DNA of 64,000 nt from Macrocystis pyrifera (taxonomy: Eukaryota; Sar; Phaeophyceae; Laminariales; Laminariaceae), in contig JASSKH010000006.1 in NCBI GenBank assembly GCA_031763025.1, forward strand, positions 7,747,691-7,811,690. Direction: 5' to 3'. Of the stretch, positions 22,143 through 34,325 are shown in pieces (the first letter of the stretch is position 1; each line of letters opens with the position of its first letter). The notes beneath the pieces were generated by a model that was not told the DNA's origin, did not search any database, and saw nothing but the letters and a program-made list of their open reading frames with translations. Both the position numbers and the translations under genes were made by a program.

Positions 22143-22178
22143 TAGAGCAGGGCAATCGTTGCCCTGCTGTTCTCTATT
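22143..22178. other. Perfect GC-rich hairpin
   Basis: AGCAGGGCAA, loop TCG, TTGCCCTGCT, with an outer TAGAG/TTCTCTA partial extension. It resembles an intrinsic terminator stem but no T run follows. The role is unknown. Confidence 0.6.
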
Positions 22179-23466
22179 AAGAGGTGTTACCATTCAGTAT
22201 TTTCGTAGTTTTGTGTAGTTTTGTGTTGTTGTATTGACTAAAAACAGCAGCGCGGAGAGTAGAATCGTCGAACAAGGACACGACGGCCGTGAGCGAAAGA
22301 TGGACGGTCGCCACTACTTCCGTATCATTACTCGCTATGTATTACGGCACCTACGCTATATTATCGGAAGGCAAGCATAATAATAATTACAATATGTATT
22401 ACATAAAGCAGCCTTAACACAGGGAAAGAAACATCATGCGCCCATCGAAAGATGCTGTGGCACGGAATAGGAATAGTCAAAGCACACGACCACCGTTACA
22501 AGCGTAGAAAAGCGTTGTATCTAATCTACACGGGGCTGTTTACTCTTACCCCCCCCCCGAGTACCAGGGCCCCTAACGTAACGCAACGCAGCTCAACTCA
22601 ACCCAGCTAAAGATGCTATGGCACGTTTGCTACACCAACTCCGATGCCGATGCAGAGAGGCAGATAGGGCAAAACGAATCCGATCATAAACGAGCTGCAT
22701 CTATGTTACACGGGGCCGTTTTCCCTCATCCCTCCTGACTCAAGGGCCCCTAGGGGTCGGGGTTGCAGGCGCGTTCGGGAAACCCTGCGCCCAGGATCGA
22801 ATCACCATCTTTCGCGCCAACCGGTGAGGTCGTCGGCCTCGCGCTCGCCACCCAAACCGAAATAGCGCTCGCGGCCGAAACCGCGCTTGGGACTGAAACG
22901 GCTCTCGTGGATAAACCTGCGCTTGCGGGCAACCCCACCGTGATGTTTGCATTGTTTGGCGAACCAACGCTCGCGCTAGCGGGAGACCCCACCTTGCTGT
23001 ATGCCCTGTTCAGCGAACCAAAGCTCGCACTAGTGCTTCGGTACGCGGATGACGTGCGCACGCACGATCTGTTCTGTAGTAGGAATAGAACAGCGGAGCG
23101 GACGACGTCCGTCCTCTGCTCATAGAAGCAATATTCGAAGAAGCAGAACTCTGTCTCACCCTGACCCGACAGGTCAAAGACAGCTGAGCGGTCGCAATTG
23201 TAGCACTCGAACGGGGTGGTGGTGTCCGTGGTGGTAGGAGGCCGGCAAGCCTCCCCATTACAGTGGAAGTTCTTCGGTCAACCACGCCCAACGGATGGTC
23301 ACACGCCAGGGCAGGAGCTGCCTTGACGATGGGAGACCAGGGTACCGGTTTGCGACGACTCCTGCAAGACCCGCATAGCAAAGATAATAAGCCAGGAGAT
23401 ATATAGTTAAGCGGGAACCATCAGAACAGAACCGTACGAGGGCTTACAAACAGAATTCCATACGAA
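22179..23466. other. Low-complexity open frames, no recognisable gene
   Basis: Includes the GGCAAGCATAATAAT terminus at 22346. The plus frame 22763-23125 consists of repeated ALAGDPT/ALFSEP-like phrases; the minus frame is Ser/Ala-rich. These come from a degenerate repeat and are not convincing genes. Confidence 0.5.
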
Positions 23467-24015
23467 CACCACTAGTACAGCATGAACCATCGGAACGTCG
23501 GTGGATTAGTGGGCGGATTAATGCGCTGATGAGGTACTGCTGTACTGCTGTACTGCTGCACTGCACTGGGGGTGTGGGTGTTAGGGTGGGTTCGTTATTC
23601 ATAGCGTTGCAGCATGGGCGGGTGGTCAGTAAAAACAACCCAAAGTATGAGTAAGCATCGGAACGTCGGTGGCGTGGGTGTTAACGTATACCGGCCCCGC
23701 TGGCGTGGCAGCTGTCGTACCACTAGTACAACAGTAAGCATCGGAGCGTCGGTGGGTTAGTGGGCGGATTGGTTCAAGGTAAAAAGTGCTGAGTGGGGTT
23801 GTTGGTGGTTTGGGTGGATGAATGGGTCGGTTTTTCGCTACATTGCGTTGCAGCATGGGTCGGTGGTCAGCATACATAACTCAAAGCATTGGCTAAGCAT
23901 CAGAACGTCGGTTGTGTGGGTATATACGTATGAAGGCCACGCTGGCGTGGCAGCGGTCGCACCACTAGAACCACAGTAAGCATCGAAACGCTGCTGGGTT
24001 AGAGCACGGATTAGT
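23467..24015. repeat. About 245-bp tandem array
   Basis: CCACTAGTACA or its variant starts at 23467, 23720 and 23959. Each unit includes CATCGGAACGTCGGTGG and GCGTTGCAGCATGGG. A detached partial unit is at 24720-24800. Confidence 0.75.
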
Positions 24016-24719
24016 TGAAAAAATGGCTATTGTACGCTGTTTTCTATGCGGTTCGATTTCAAGCTTCAGATTCATTGGCTCAAGATGTTATCCATGACAG
24101 CAAGCAGGAGCAGAACGATCGATGACTTGGATGATGATACAGCTGTATAGCGACGTTGCGCCGCGGCCGACGCGCGGTCGTCAGGCGATGCGTCTCTCCG
24201 TGGCCTTACTACAGTAGGCTGGGGCGGGCTCGGGCCTAGAGACCATGAGAAACACACTCGGCGTTCACCTCTCCATGGATACGTATTCGTAGACTTCAGC
24301 AGCAGCACAGCAGCAGTCAGTCACTACAAAACTGGTACTAAATACAGAGACAAGGTGACTCTAGGGCACTCGGCGCGTCCCTTCGCTGCCAGGCGAAAGA
24401 CAATCAGCGTGGGCTCGGACGCTCGGGTCCTACGCGCAGTGCAGCGCACGCAGCGCGTCTTTTCGCGGCGCTAGACCACAACAACAGCAGGTGGTCTCGG
24501 CGTCGCGTTGCTCGAATCTCTGCACGCACAATGAATACGATTATCCGCATATGATAGGAAGACTGTTTGGATTTGCGCAAAGCACAGCTGACAATGCATC
24601 GGGTCAAAATCTGAAGCTTAAAGTATGAACCGCATCGGAAACAGCCTTACACCCTCGTCTGTTTATAATGGCGGCAAGATACTAAAAACGCGACACTAAA
24701 GTAGGAAATAGTATGGTTG
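24016..24719. other. No recognisable gene
   Basis: No repeat shared with the rest of the window apart from CAGCAG-type words at 24299-24316. Open frames are short. Confidence 0.5.
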
Positions 24720-24799
24720 GTTCGCGGCGGAGAAGTAGGTTGGTTTTTCGCTATGTAGCGTTGCAGCATGGGCGGGTGGGCGGCAAACACAACCCAAAG

Positions 24800-25372
24800 T
24801 ACGGGCAACGGCTACACGGGGAGTTTGGCACGCCTTCTCGCAGCAGCAGCCTCCTTCCGACCCGCGCGCAGCAATGGTCAAGACAGCACGAAAGAGAAGA
24901 GACAAGAAGAAGTATCAACGCAGCATGGCCGACTAGAGTACTACAGCAGTACTGTAGGTATTGAGGTTGCGACTCATAACCACGAAGTACTAGTTCCACG
25001 CAAGCATACCAACACACGGTCTTGTTGCAGGGAGTGTGGTATCAAGAAAGGGTGATCTACGGGGGCTCGACAACCATGGTTGACGGACGAGAGCAACAAC
25101 GCAACACTGTTGTATACCCCTCGCAACAATTGTTGACTAGGATTACGGCTATACGAGAAACGGTTAAACGGGGAGTTTGGCACAACTTTTAGCAGCAGCA
25201 GCCTCCCTTCCACCCGCACGCAACAAGGGTCAACACAGGGCGAAATAGAAAGTTCAATCCGTATCATTAACGCAGCATGGCAGACAAAAATACTACAGCA
25301 GTTCAGCAGGTATTGAGGTTGCGACTCATACCCACGAAATACTACTGTAGTTCCACGCAAGCGTAATGACAC
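24800..25372 (-). repeat. Two copies of a transposon 3' end
   Basis: 24810-25020 and 25168-25368 share GGGGAGTTTGGCAC, AGCAGCAGCCTCC, GAGGTTGCGACTCATA and TAGTTCCACGCAAGC. The part between them (25070-25150: ATGGTTGACGGACGAGA, CGCAACAATTGTTGACTAGG) and the GTTTGGCAC module reappear at 26776-26890, where they form the 3' end of a minus-strand frame. Confidence 0.65.
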
Positions 25373-25790
25373 AAGATGAAGGTTGTTGTAGGGGCAACCT
25401 GGTGTTTGAGGGGTAACGGGTAGTTAAGATGAACCAATGAAGGAGTGAGACTGTTTCGGAGAGTTTCCCATACAATAAGAAGGGATGTTTGGTACGGGGT
25501 GAGAATGAAAAAAAATGGCAGTTCCGGATGATTGATGAGGAAAAATAATGGCAGTTCAGATACGAGCAAGCAGCGGTAGAGCGGTGTGAAGCGGGGTCGT
25601 CGGTGCAGCGAGTATCCAGGATAGAGAGCTAACGGGCAAGGCCCTGCACGAGCTGAATAGAACCGGGCAAGGGACGTCAGGGAGTCGTCCAGTTGTTTTT
25701 TTCCAGCCCACCCTCCCGCAACATATTTCCACGGCGGATGGGCAAACGAAGGGGAAGGAGACACATTGGTCGATTAGTAATGGCTTAATG
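25373..25790. other. No recognisable gene
   Basis: A 140-codon minus frame here is open but compositionally simple, and has no second copy. Confidence 0.45.
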
Positions 25791-26410
25791 TCGATCGCAA
25801 AGGCCGTTAGAAACGGAATCAATACATATTGATCGTTTGGTTTTCGTGGTGGGTTCCCGATCGCACGGGCCGTTAGAAACGGAACCACTAGAAAGCACGC
25901 GTAAGTGGTGGTCGATTAAGTTAAGGCATAATCCCGATCGCACGGGCCGTTAGAAACGGAATCATCACATTGAATAATCGTTTAGCAATCGTGGTGGGTT
26001 CCGGTATGAACAGGCCGTTAGAAATGGAACCACCCGAAAGCACAAGCACATAGTGGTCGATTAGTAGTGGCTTAATCCCGATCGCACCGGCCGTTTGAAA
26101 CGGAATCACTATACTCATAATCGTTTGGCAGTCGAGGTGGGTCCCCCGTATGAACGGGTCGTTAGAAACGGGAAAAACACCCGAAAGCACGCGCAACGTA
26201 GTTAGTGGTCGATCAGCCGTGATTTTCCGAGAGCACGGGCCGATATAAACGAAGTCATGGATTTTTATTAATCGTTTGGCAGTCGTGGGAGGTTCCCGAC
26301 ATGAGAGGGCCGTTAGAAACGGAAGAATCCCGCGGAAGCACACACAAGTAGTGGTGGGTCAAGTGGGTTCCCCATCGCACGGGTCGTGAGAAACGGAACC
26401 ACGAGACCGT
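25791..26410. repeat. GGCCGTTAGAAACGGA array with 67/77-bp alternation
   Basis: The core GGCCGTTAGAAACGGA or a variant starts at 25802, 25868, 25945, 26013, 26089, 26157, 26238, 26308 and 26382. Early spacings alternate 66, 77, 68, 76, 68, giving a higher-order unit of about 144 bp. The core itself is a partial palindrome (CCGTT AGA AACGG). Confidence 0.85.
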
Positions 26411-26700
26411 GTTAGCAATTCAGAGCCCCGGACTGAGCGGGTGCTCTGGAGGGGGAGGCGTTCCACTAGCGAAGCGCGACCGGTAAGGAGGTCGACCGCG
26501 TTTCGTTTGTGTGGGTGGGGGGGGAGGCGTAAGCAAGCGAAAAGGGACGGGGCGACCCCCCCCCCCCCCCCCCTTTCTCTCTCATCTCTCCGTCTATTTT
26601 ATATAGGGGTAAGGAAGGCGTACGCATGCCGGGGGGTGACGGGCCAGGGCAGCCCCCCCCCCCACCATTTCGGCTTCTTCAATTAATATCAAGCATTTTT
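26411..26700. other. G/C-rich low-complexity DNA
   Basis: Includes a C18 run near 26557 and a C10 run near 26651. No gene. Confidence 0.6.
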
Positions 26701-26773
26701 TCGTCGAAGTGGACAACCAAATGTCTGGTTGCAGAGAGTGTGGAAACAAGGCAGGGAGATTCACGGGAGCTCG

Positions 26774-27504
26774 TCAACTATGGTTGACGGACGAGAACAA
26801 CAGTGCAACACGGCTGTTTCCTCGCAACAATTGTTGACTAGGATTACCGCTATGCGGGGCGTTTGGCACATCTCTCTCGCAGCAGCAGTCTCCTTCCGAC
26901 CCTTGCTGTGCGCGGCGTGCTTCCGAGAGGAACTTTTGTGCCCGTGCATCGGTAACTCTTTGCGCGCGGGCTTCCATCCTTGCGAGTCTTTCCGATCGAG
27001 CCGCAAGTGCTCTGGGACCTTGCACGGCGTCAAGAACCTCTGAAGTGTCTTTGCGCTGATGCTGCCGCTTGCTGCTGCTGCTGCTGCTGCTGTTGTTGTT
27101 GTTTGATAAATACTCCGATTCACTATCGAGCAGGAAGCGACCCTGCCATAAAACGCCACAGAACATATCGCAAACCCCATGGGGTCAAGACCTTGCAGCC
27201 AGAAGCGACCTTGCACGGCCGTTTGCGAGCGGCGGGCAACGACTTCATTAACACCATTAGCTAATCCCGCTGAGTGAACCATGCTTTTACAAGGTGATCT
27301 CACTTTTGTTGCGATCCATGCGCTGCAGCCAATTTCCGAAAGATTTCGCTGCTCGTACCGACTCTGGCACAAGCGATTGTCTGGAAGCGATTGTCCGACG
27401 AGTGGGTCTGGGTCGCGTAGTTCAAGGCGCAGGGCTCCGTTGAATCCGAACGTTGGCCCAGACTGCTTGTATGTGTGTCCGCTATCGCGCGGTATACACG
27501 TCAA
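26774..27504 (-). pseudogene. Decayed transposon-associated frame with Ser/Asn tract
   Basis: Two minus frames overlap. The 27166-26774 frame reads DSESEYLSNNNN, a Ser run from a (GCT)n microsatellite at about 27066-27107, then a helical, charged region (EVLDAVQGPRALAARSERLA and RMEARAQRV) and a Cys-containing end. A longer frame (27504-26761) runs through the same microsatellite. The end of the frame is present twice more at 24800-25370, so it belongs to a repeat family. The charged C-terminal helix recalls accessory proteins of Harbinger-type elements, but that is only a resemblance. Confidence 0.35.
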
Positions 27505-29248
27505 CGTCGGCGGTGGTTTGGGGCCAGATTTTGCGAGGATTGGAGTTTCTTTTTGAGGGAAGGCAGACAGACAAGTTTCGAATTTCCGCTATAGAATCCC
27601 TAGGCAAACCTAGGGAATTTTTCGAGTTTGTCTAAGTCACCTGTCAAAGCCACAGCACCTATATACCGAACCTCAGTTATGTTGGATGTGAGGGAGGCAA
27701 GGGCAGCAACCACCACCACCACCACCACCACCAACAAGTTTCTGCCTCCATATACTGGTGCTCGAACCCTCATATACCCGTTCCACCACCAACATCAACC
27801 ACAAAAACGGGTAAACAAAGACGGCACACAAGCCGCTGATTGTTGCCTGGCATCATAGTAGTGTAAGTAGTTAATACAGAGGGTTGAGTCACAGCGTGGA
27901 GGGAGCGACGCGTGCCGCGACAGGGGCGGCTGGTGGGCCTTGGGGAGGGCTGTTTATAGTGTTGTGCCACGCGGGGGCGAGGTGACAAGCGCAGCTCTCG
28001 CCTGCATGAAGATCGCCAAGCGCAGAGTGCAGATCGCCTGCACGAGGGACCCGCTGAGAGCTCGTCAAGACAAGAGCAGTTTGCAGCGTATCTTATCTAC
28101 CAGTATAACCGGGGACTTTCTTATATGGGAAAAAAAAATAGCTTTAGTGCGGCAGCTCACCGAACTTCTCGATTTTTTTTGCATATATTCTTCCGATTTT
28201 TTATGTGGAAAACCTGTTTCTCTGGATGGCTGAATTTCTTATGGGACGCGTTGAAATTCATTTCCAGGGGAAAACGTGCGTAGGTTCGGTAGAGAGTGAG
28301 CAGAGGGGGGGTTAGCCAGGCAGCTTCGCAGAGAGACAGCCGGACAGGTTTTGAGTTTTGCTCGTAGAGATCCCAGATAAACTGGGAAATATAATAAGGC
28401 TTCAAGTGATGGTATTGGATTGAATCGTGCATTACTGCACAACATTGTCGGAATGTAAGTGAAAATGGAGGTAGCACCGGTCGAAAAGTTAACGAAAAAG
28501 GATTCAGCGTAGATGCTTACACTGCTGTAGAATATCGGCGTTCCTGTTCTAGATAATTTCTGTTATTTTCGGTGCTAGAATCATTCTTAACGACCCGATG
28601 TTTTTTCGAGTTTTTCCTGAAATTCGACTTTTGCTGAAAAGAGGGAAGATGACAATATTGACAATTACAGGAGTAGCTCATTGAGATAATCGTCCGGACG
28701 AGCTACAGTAATAGATTGTTGAAATAATCGTCCAACTGATACAGAACCGTCACTACAACAGCTGCCGCCCTCGCGGAAGTCATACGCATGACAGTCCAAC
28801 TGGTGGTGTCGGCCTAGCTAGGAGGCAAGCGTCCGTGCGTAGGGCCGTGAATACATCAGCAACTCTTTGCGTGACAACGCCCAAGGCGACAAGACTATCG
28901 GCTGTTGCTCTCAGCGCTGCTCACAGCGCGCGAGCGACTTACGTCGGCACGCCGTCTTTGTTGACTCGGCGAGGTGAGCCCAGAAACCCACAGCGCTTTC
29001 TGCGATCGGCCACGACCTGTTACTGGCCTCGGGACTGACGCCGGGAAGTCGTGCGCCCTCGCAAGTGGTGCCACGGCTCAAGCGGTGCGCCTGCGGTGCA
29101 GCGGCCCGATTATCCGTCCCCATTTTATGTTTTTCTCGAAAAACTTGAAATAGGGTTTTTCCTCGGTCCAAGTTTCTCGGTTTTCCCAGGGGAAACTAGA
29201 AAAATAATACATTACCAGCACTCCATTTTTCAGATTCGGCCCTCCTTA
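27505..29248. other. No recognisable gene
   Basis: Contains an (ACC)n run at 27709-27735 and a small palindrome (ATCCCTAGG, CCTAGGGAA) at 27597-27618. GC-rich open frames at 28770-29050 have no second copy and no motif. Confidence 0.5.
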
Positions 29249-29730
29249 GGGGGGGGGGGGGGGTACTCATGTTATGGAGGCCGTAGTCGTGTGACCACAG
29301 ATCCTCGCATCCTTACAATGCCGGGACGGAGAACGCCGGGTTTTCACCGACCAGGCAGACGTTGCTTGCACCAGGCGTCAAGCGCCGTGAGGTATTGGGG
29401 GAAAGGCATGAAGGGTGAGCTGCATATAACTAAAAACCGCTTTTGAGGCGGGATTTCTTGTAATGGATAGCAGCTCCGAATCGATTAGGCTTCTGATGTG
29501 GCCACTTCTAGAGACGGCAAAGGGCATACTATGTAACGGCCTAGTGGGTGCTTCAACATATACATAGTATGCGACACGAGCATCTCCTTTGTGCGGAGTC
29601 AAGGTTCTCCACCTCGCACAAATGATTTTTAACTCGACCATCAGTCGTGGTGACCGCCAAAAAACAAAGCGGCACCCCGGTTGTATAGCTCGCGCAATGA
29701 GAGGCGTATTTCACAGCGTCGTCGCCAACC
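29249..29730 (-). repeat. About 480-bp poly-G/C family, inverted copy 1
   Basis: Starts with a G15 run and GTACTCATG at 29249, then GCCGTAGTCGTGTGACC, and runs to TTTCACAGCGTCGTCGCCAA near 29727. Near full length. Confidence 0.8.
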
Positions 29731-29740
29731 GAGGGTGTAT

Positions 29741-30230
29741 GTGGTGAACTCGATACAATGCATGGCCGTAGTCGTATGACCGTAGACCCTCGCATCCCTA
29801 GAATGCCGGGACGAAGCGCGTCAGGTTTTCACCAACCAGGCAGATACTGTTTGCACCAAGCGCAAAGCGCCGTGGGGTGTTCGGCGAGTCGCCTGAAGGG
29901 TGAGCTGCATCCTACTAAGAACCGCTTGTGAGGCGGACTTACACATAGGTGACAGCGCCAAGGAGTTGATATGTTTGCGGTGTGGCCACTTCCACAGGCA
30001 GCAATGGGTATAGTATACTATGCGTCTGCCTCGTGGGTGCCTTACCATAGACACTACGTGATGCGATCATTCTCCTTGTACGGAGTAAAGGTTCTCCACC
30101 CCGCATAAATTATTCCACTCGGTCGCCAGCTGTGATCGACCGCCAAAACAAACTGAAGAAAAAAGACGTTGCCCTGATTGTCTTGCTCACGCAGTAAGAG
30201 GCATGGCTTACAGGGTCGTTGCTAACCGAC
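29741..30230 (-). repeat. About 480-bp poly-G/C family, inverted copy 2
   Basis: Begins near CATGGCCGTAGTCGTATGAC and ends GGGTCGTTGCTAACCGAC. Near full length; it lacks the long G run at its start. Confidence 0.8.
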
Positions 30231-30234
30231 ATCA

Positions 30235-30470
30235 CCCCAACCATTTAAGGAGGCGTGAAGGTGGCGGGAGGGCGGGACGGAGGAGGGGAGAACGGGGGGG
30301 GGGGGGGGAACGAGGCGGGGCCGCGGGATGGAAGCCGGGAAGAGGGCACACCCGGGAGGATAAGGAGGCGTGCACGGGGTAGAGAGGAGGGGGGGAGAAG
30401 GGGATGCGGGGGGGCCGGGGGGCGGGGGGGGGGGGGCGGAACGGGAGGGCACGGCGCGCGGAAGTGTCAG
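30235..30470. repeat. G-rich low-complexity tract
   Basis: Runs of G up to 13 mixed with GGAGG and GAGGCG. The antisense strand reads as a Pro-rich frame, which I attribute to composition. Confidence 0.7.
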
Positions 30471-30612
30471 AGACAAAGAGACATATTTGAACTATCACAG
30501 CTTGTCCGGCGGCATTCCTCATTAAAAAACGCCGGGGGGGTACTCATTTGTTTCTTGCCTTAGTCATTTGAGCATTGACCACACACCCCTTTCGAAATGA
30601 AGCACGTATAAG

Positions 30613-30785
30613 GGGGGGGTATTCATGCCGTGCATGGCCGTAGTCGTATGACCATATCCCTTCGCATCCCTTTTATGCCGGGACGGAGCACGTCGGGTTG
30701 TCAGCGACCAGACAGACAATGCTGGTACCATGCACGAAGCGCATTGAGGTGTTGGGCGCGACGCATGAAGGGTGCGCTGCATGAG
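30613..30785 (-). repeat. Poly-G/C family, truncated copy
   Basis: G8 then TATTCATG, CATGGCCGTAGTCGTATGAC and on to GAAGGGTGCGCTGCATGA. Only the G-side part of the family is present. A 40-bp tail fragment in the opposite orientation lies at 31186-31230. Confidence 0.75.
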
Positions 30786-30819
30786 ACAAACACTCACAAA
30801 CCATCACCAAAGAAACACA

Positions 30820-31110
30820 ACCAAGGAAAAGGCTGAGGCTAAGGACAAGGCTAAGGTCAAGGCTAAAAGGCCATGGCTAAGACCAAGGCTAAGACCAAAG
30901 GTAAGACCAAGGCGAAGGCTAACTAGGGCAAAGACCAAGGCCAATGTTAGGGCCTATTGAGGCCAAAGATAAGGCTAAGGCCAACACCAACACATCGACC
31001 ACCGCCAACACCGACACCAAGACACAAGGCTGGGACGAAGGGGTACGGCCAACACGAAGAACCAAGACACATACACGACCAAGGCTAAGGGCCAATGCCA
31101 AGACAAAGAA
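30820..31110 (+). repeat. AAGGCYAAGRMC minisatellite
   Basis: A 6/12-bp pattern (AAGGCTAAGGAC, AAGACCAAGGCT and variants), degenerate towards 31100. In one frame it encodes KAKDKAKVKAK-like repeats. No start or flanking coding sequence supports a gene. Confidence 0.75.
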
Positions 31111-32799
31111 GGTCTCTCACTGCCTTCCTCGCCCCCCCCCCTGGCCCCGTTACGTCAAACCCCCCCCCCCCCCCCCCGCCACCTATAGTCATACGTCTAC
31201 GGCCATGCATATATCGAGTACCCCCCCCCGCCACCCTTGTCATACCTTGCCGAGGACAGCCGTGGTTATTTCACTGTTTATTATTTCCGTACCGCCCCCT
31301 CTGCGCGGATACGAGGGACCCGATTCTCCTGCGTATGTATATTTTGTACTGTATCCTTGCGTATATGTTGTTGTCTTCACATTGAACTGTTCTCCTGCTT
31401 TCTACCCAACGAAATTGTTGCATATATCTTCACTGGTACCTCGTATACACCTTCTGTATACTCTCCCTTTGTTTTCCAATCGTTTCCTTCAAATAAACAT
31501 ATTATTCATTAGGATAATTTATTAGGTAGACCTGCGGACTGCTGTAGAGGGTAGATGCAACAAAACAATACGTACCTGCTATACGTTTTATATACCAGAT
31601 AACATATTAGTGTACCAGGTACATAATATGTATGATACGGGTCATCATCTTCGAATAGCGCCGGTAGGTGCCAGCCAGCCCACTACACCGGCAATATTGC
31701 GAATAGTACTGATACCGGCACTATAAAAGAGTAATTGGCTTGTAGTGTGCCATGCTTGAACTACCAAGACAAATCTTGTGCCACATGAAGGGGGAATATT
31801 GTGCCACATTAAGGGGATCTCGGTAAGATACCGGCAGAAAGGTGTGCCTGAAGGTGAGCGAGAAGCGGAGTACGGAAGTACGTACCGCGTTGAACGCGGT
31901 GCACGTGCTGCATTGGTTGTAAACGTGCGCGGCTCTGCTGAACTGCCGCAGACTTCACACGAACCTTGTGCGTATCGTATAACAAGTGCGAATGATTGTA
32001 GAGCCCGGCGTGTTGCTGTGGCGTTCACATTGATTTCATTCCGCCCATGTAATCAGTGTACAGCATTACCTTCATGCGACGGACTGTTTCTTCTTGGACA
32101 TAAATTCATCCCTGTCGTGGTGACAAAGCTAACGCCAATATAATGCACGCACACAAATCTGTGTGACACTATGATACTGTACTGTACTCAACTATACTTC
32201 ACTCCTCCCTTGATATGTATACAGCCTCTGCCTGTAGCACTGGTTTAGAGGCATAGCTGCGATAATCGCCATCCTACGTAGCCTTCTGCAGGTAGAAGAC
32301 GGCATTTTCGCACTGTCGCCCTCGTCCGCTCCAGCGCTCCAGCAAGCTAGGAAGCAAGGCTTGGGGGGGTTTTGTACTGATGAAGACGCCTCAACCGGCA
32401 CTATTGGGCGCCAAGGAGGGATGGTAACCGTCACTATTGAGTGCCCGCCGCCAATGATGCCGGCACCGGCATTTGGTTCCAGTCGCGCCAAGCGATTTTA
32501 CCGGCCCTTCTGGGAGCAGTTGTACTATTTAACCGGCACTACAGGACCGGCACTATTTGCAGCGCTATTGTTGTTATCATACACCATACACCAGGTGTCA
32601 GGAGATGAAGCACGAGATAGAGTGGGTTTGATTCGTTGTTTCCTTTTTCTATTCCCGGGGCGCTCAACAGTAAATCTCTTGCGGCGGCGAGCTGCTTTTC
32701 GGTGATACCAACAAGCAAACGACAAAATAAAAAAATACAATGAGCGGTATACATCCTCGCAATTATACCATGACGATATTTGTTCCATTTGTACCCACC
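31111..32799. other. No recognisable gene
   Basis: C-rich runs at 31130-31240, then mixed sequence. The phrase CCGGCACTA recurs at 31716, 32394, 32534 and 32550. Frames around 31645-32143 are open on both strands, so neither is convincing. Confidence 0.5.
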
Positions 32800-33545
32800 C
32801 GAGTACCGTCGTGCTGGCTGCCGTGCAAAGCTACCGCGATTTTACCGTGGCGGCTTATTACCGCGAAAGCATGCCGTGCGAGTACCGTGGGTTCTGATTG
32901 CTGCACCAAGAATACCGTGACGGCTTATTACCGCGAAAGCATGCCGTGCAAGTACCGTGGTTTCTGATTACTGTACCAAGAATCCCGTGGCGGCTAATTA
33001 CCGCCGGAGCGTGCCGTAAGAAAAACCGTGGTTTCTGGTAACTGTACCAAGAATACCGTGGCGGCTTAATACCGCGGAAACATGCCGCGCATACGCCGTA
33101 TTTTCTGATTGCTGTACCAAGAATGCCGTGGCGGCTTATTACTGCGGAAGCATGCTGTGCAAGTACCGTGGTTTCTGATTGCTGTACCAAGGATGACGTG
33201 GTGGCTTACTACCGCGGGGGTATGCCGTACAAATCCCTTGGTTTCTGGTAACTGTACCAATAATACCGTGGCGGCTTAAAACCGCGGAAACACGCCGTGC
33301 AAATACCGTGGTTGCTGATTACTGTACCACGAATGCCGTGGTGGCCCATTACCGTTGAAGCGTGCCGTACAAGTACTGTGGTTTCTGGTTACCGTACCGA
33401 TAGTACCGTGGCGGAAGTGTGCTGTGCAAATACCGTGGTTTTTTATTACTGTACCAGGAACACCGCGGTGGCCCAGTACTGCGGAAGCGTGCCGCGCAAA
33501 TGCCTTGATCGTGAGCGACCGTGCCATGATCTACCGTATCAGAAT
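32800..33545. repeat. 70-bp satellite, about ten copies
   Basis: The unit includes ACCGTGGCGGCTTATTACCG, AAGCATGCCGTGCAAGTACC and TTCTGATTACTGTACCAAGA. It is clearest at 32910-32980 (exactly 70 bp); later units contain short deletions. All reading frames cycle, since 70 is not a multiple of three, so the open frames here are by-products. Confidence 0.9.
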
Positions 33546-34050
33546 TTTATGCCGAGGACAGCCTGTGGTATTAATATCAATGTATACATAGACTTCTAGA
33601 CTTCCTACGAGCTGTTTCCAGCAAAAATAATAACCTTCCACCTTTCGGGCCATAAAAAAATGAATACGCTGAATTCAAAACGCTAAACATATCCACCTGA
33701 CCGCATCAACAAGGGGAACACATCGGTGAAGCCGGTTTTGGCGTGCGAGCTGTAGTTCGTGAGATATGGGATTTATTCGTATTACTTGGGGGGGCATTGT
33801 TGAATAGGGATTTAAACTGCCTACAGTAAAATCTATGTAATTCATCTTCAGGCCACAAATCGGTCCATACGTCGAATAATTCAACACTGAACGTGTTGAT
33901 ATGATCGTATCAACTAGGGGAAGACGCTCGTTACACTCGTTTCGTTCTGCGAGCCGTGCAAAGTGGTCAAATGAAACGCCTGTCAAAGTACTAGATCAGG
34001 GTATTGACCTCTTTGGAAACACTAGGGAGAAAATTAAGTTTCACGGGAAT
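33546..34050. other. No confident gene; diverged internal duplication
   Basis: AAGGGGAACACATCGGTGAAG (from 33711, first 20 bases compared) and AGGGGAAGACGCTCGTTAC (from 33915) begin related segments. A minus frame spans both (33675-33986) and reads LPLVDTII and CVPLVDAV, but I recognise nothing. Confidence 0.45.
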
Positions 34051-34056
34051 CGATTT

Positions 34057-34325
34057 TGCACCTTGGTTTTGGAGAGTTGGATAGCGAAGTTTGGCAGGGT
34101 AGTGGTTCCTAACAACACGAAAAAACTCAAAATGTGGGCTTTTTTGAAAAAAAAATCGTTGATCAGAGAAAGTCAAAGCCGTCGAACAATCCAGAATCAG
34201 TAGTAAAATGTATCTGGGGAACTGAATGAAAAAAAAAAAAGTCCAGCCGTCAGTCGGTGCGCATTGTCATGACGCATAACCCTGCCGAATTTCGCAATCC
34301 AACTCGCAAAAACCAAGGTGCACAA
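34057..34325. repeat. Inverted repeat, 45-bp arms
   Basis: GCACCTTGGTTTTGGAGAGT near 34058 is inverted as GCAAAAACCAAGGTGC near 34308, and the arms continue to GGCAGGGTA and ACCCTGCC. Spacer about 175 bases. A fold-back remnant. Confidence 0.65.

Noticed and set aside
22763..23125. A YADD motif that could suggest reverse transcriptase
   Set aside because: The surrounding residues are a degenerate ALAGDP/ALFSEP repeat with none of the other RT motifs.
32800..33545. Regular 70-bp spacing suggesting a CRISPR array
   Set aside because: Whole units are repeated with no unique spacers, and the context is eukaryotic.
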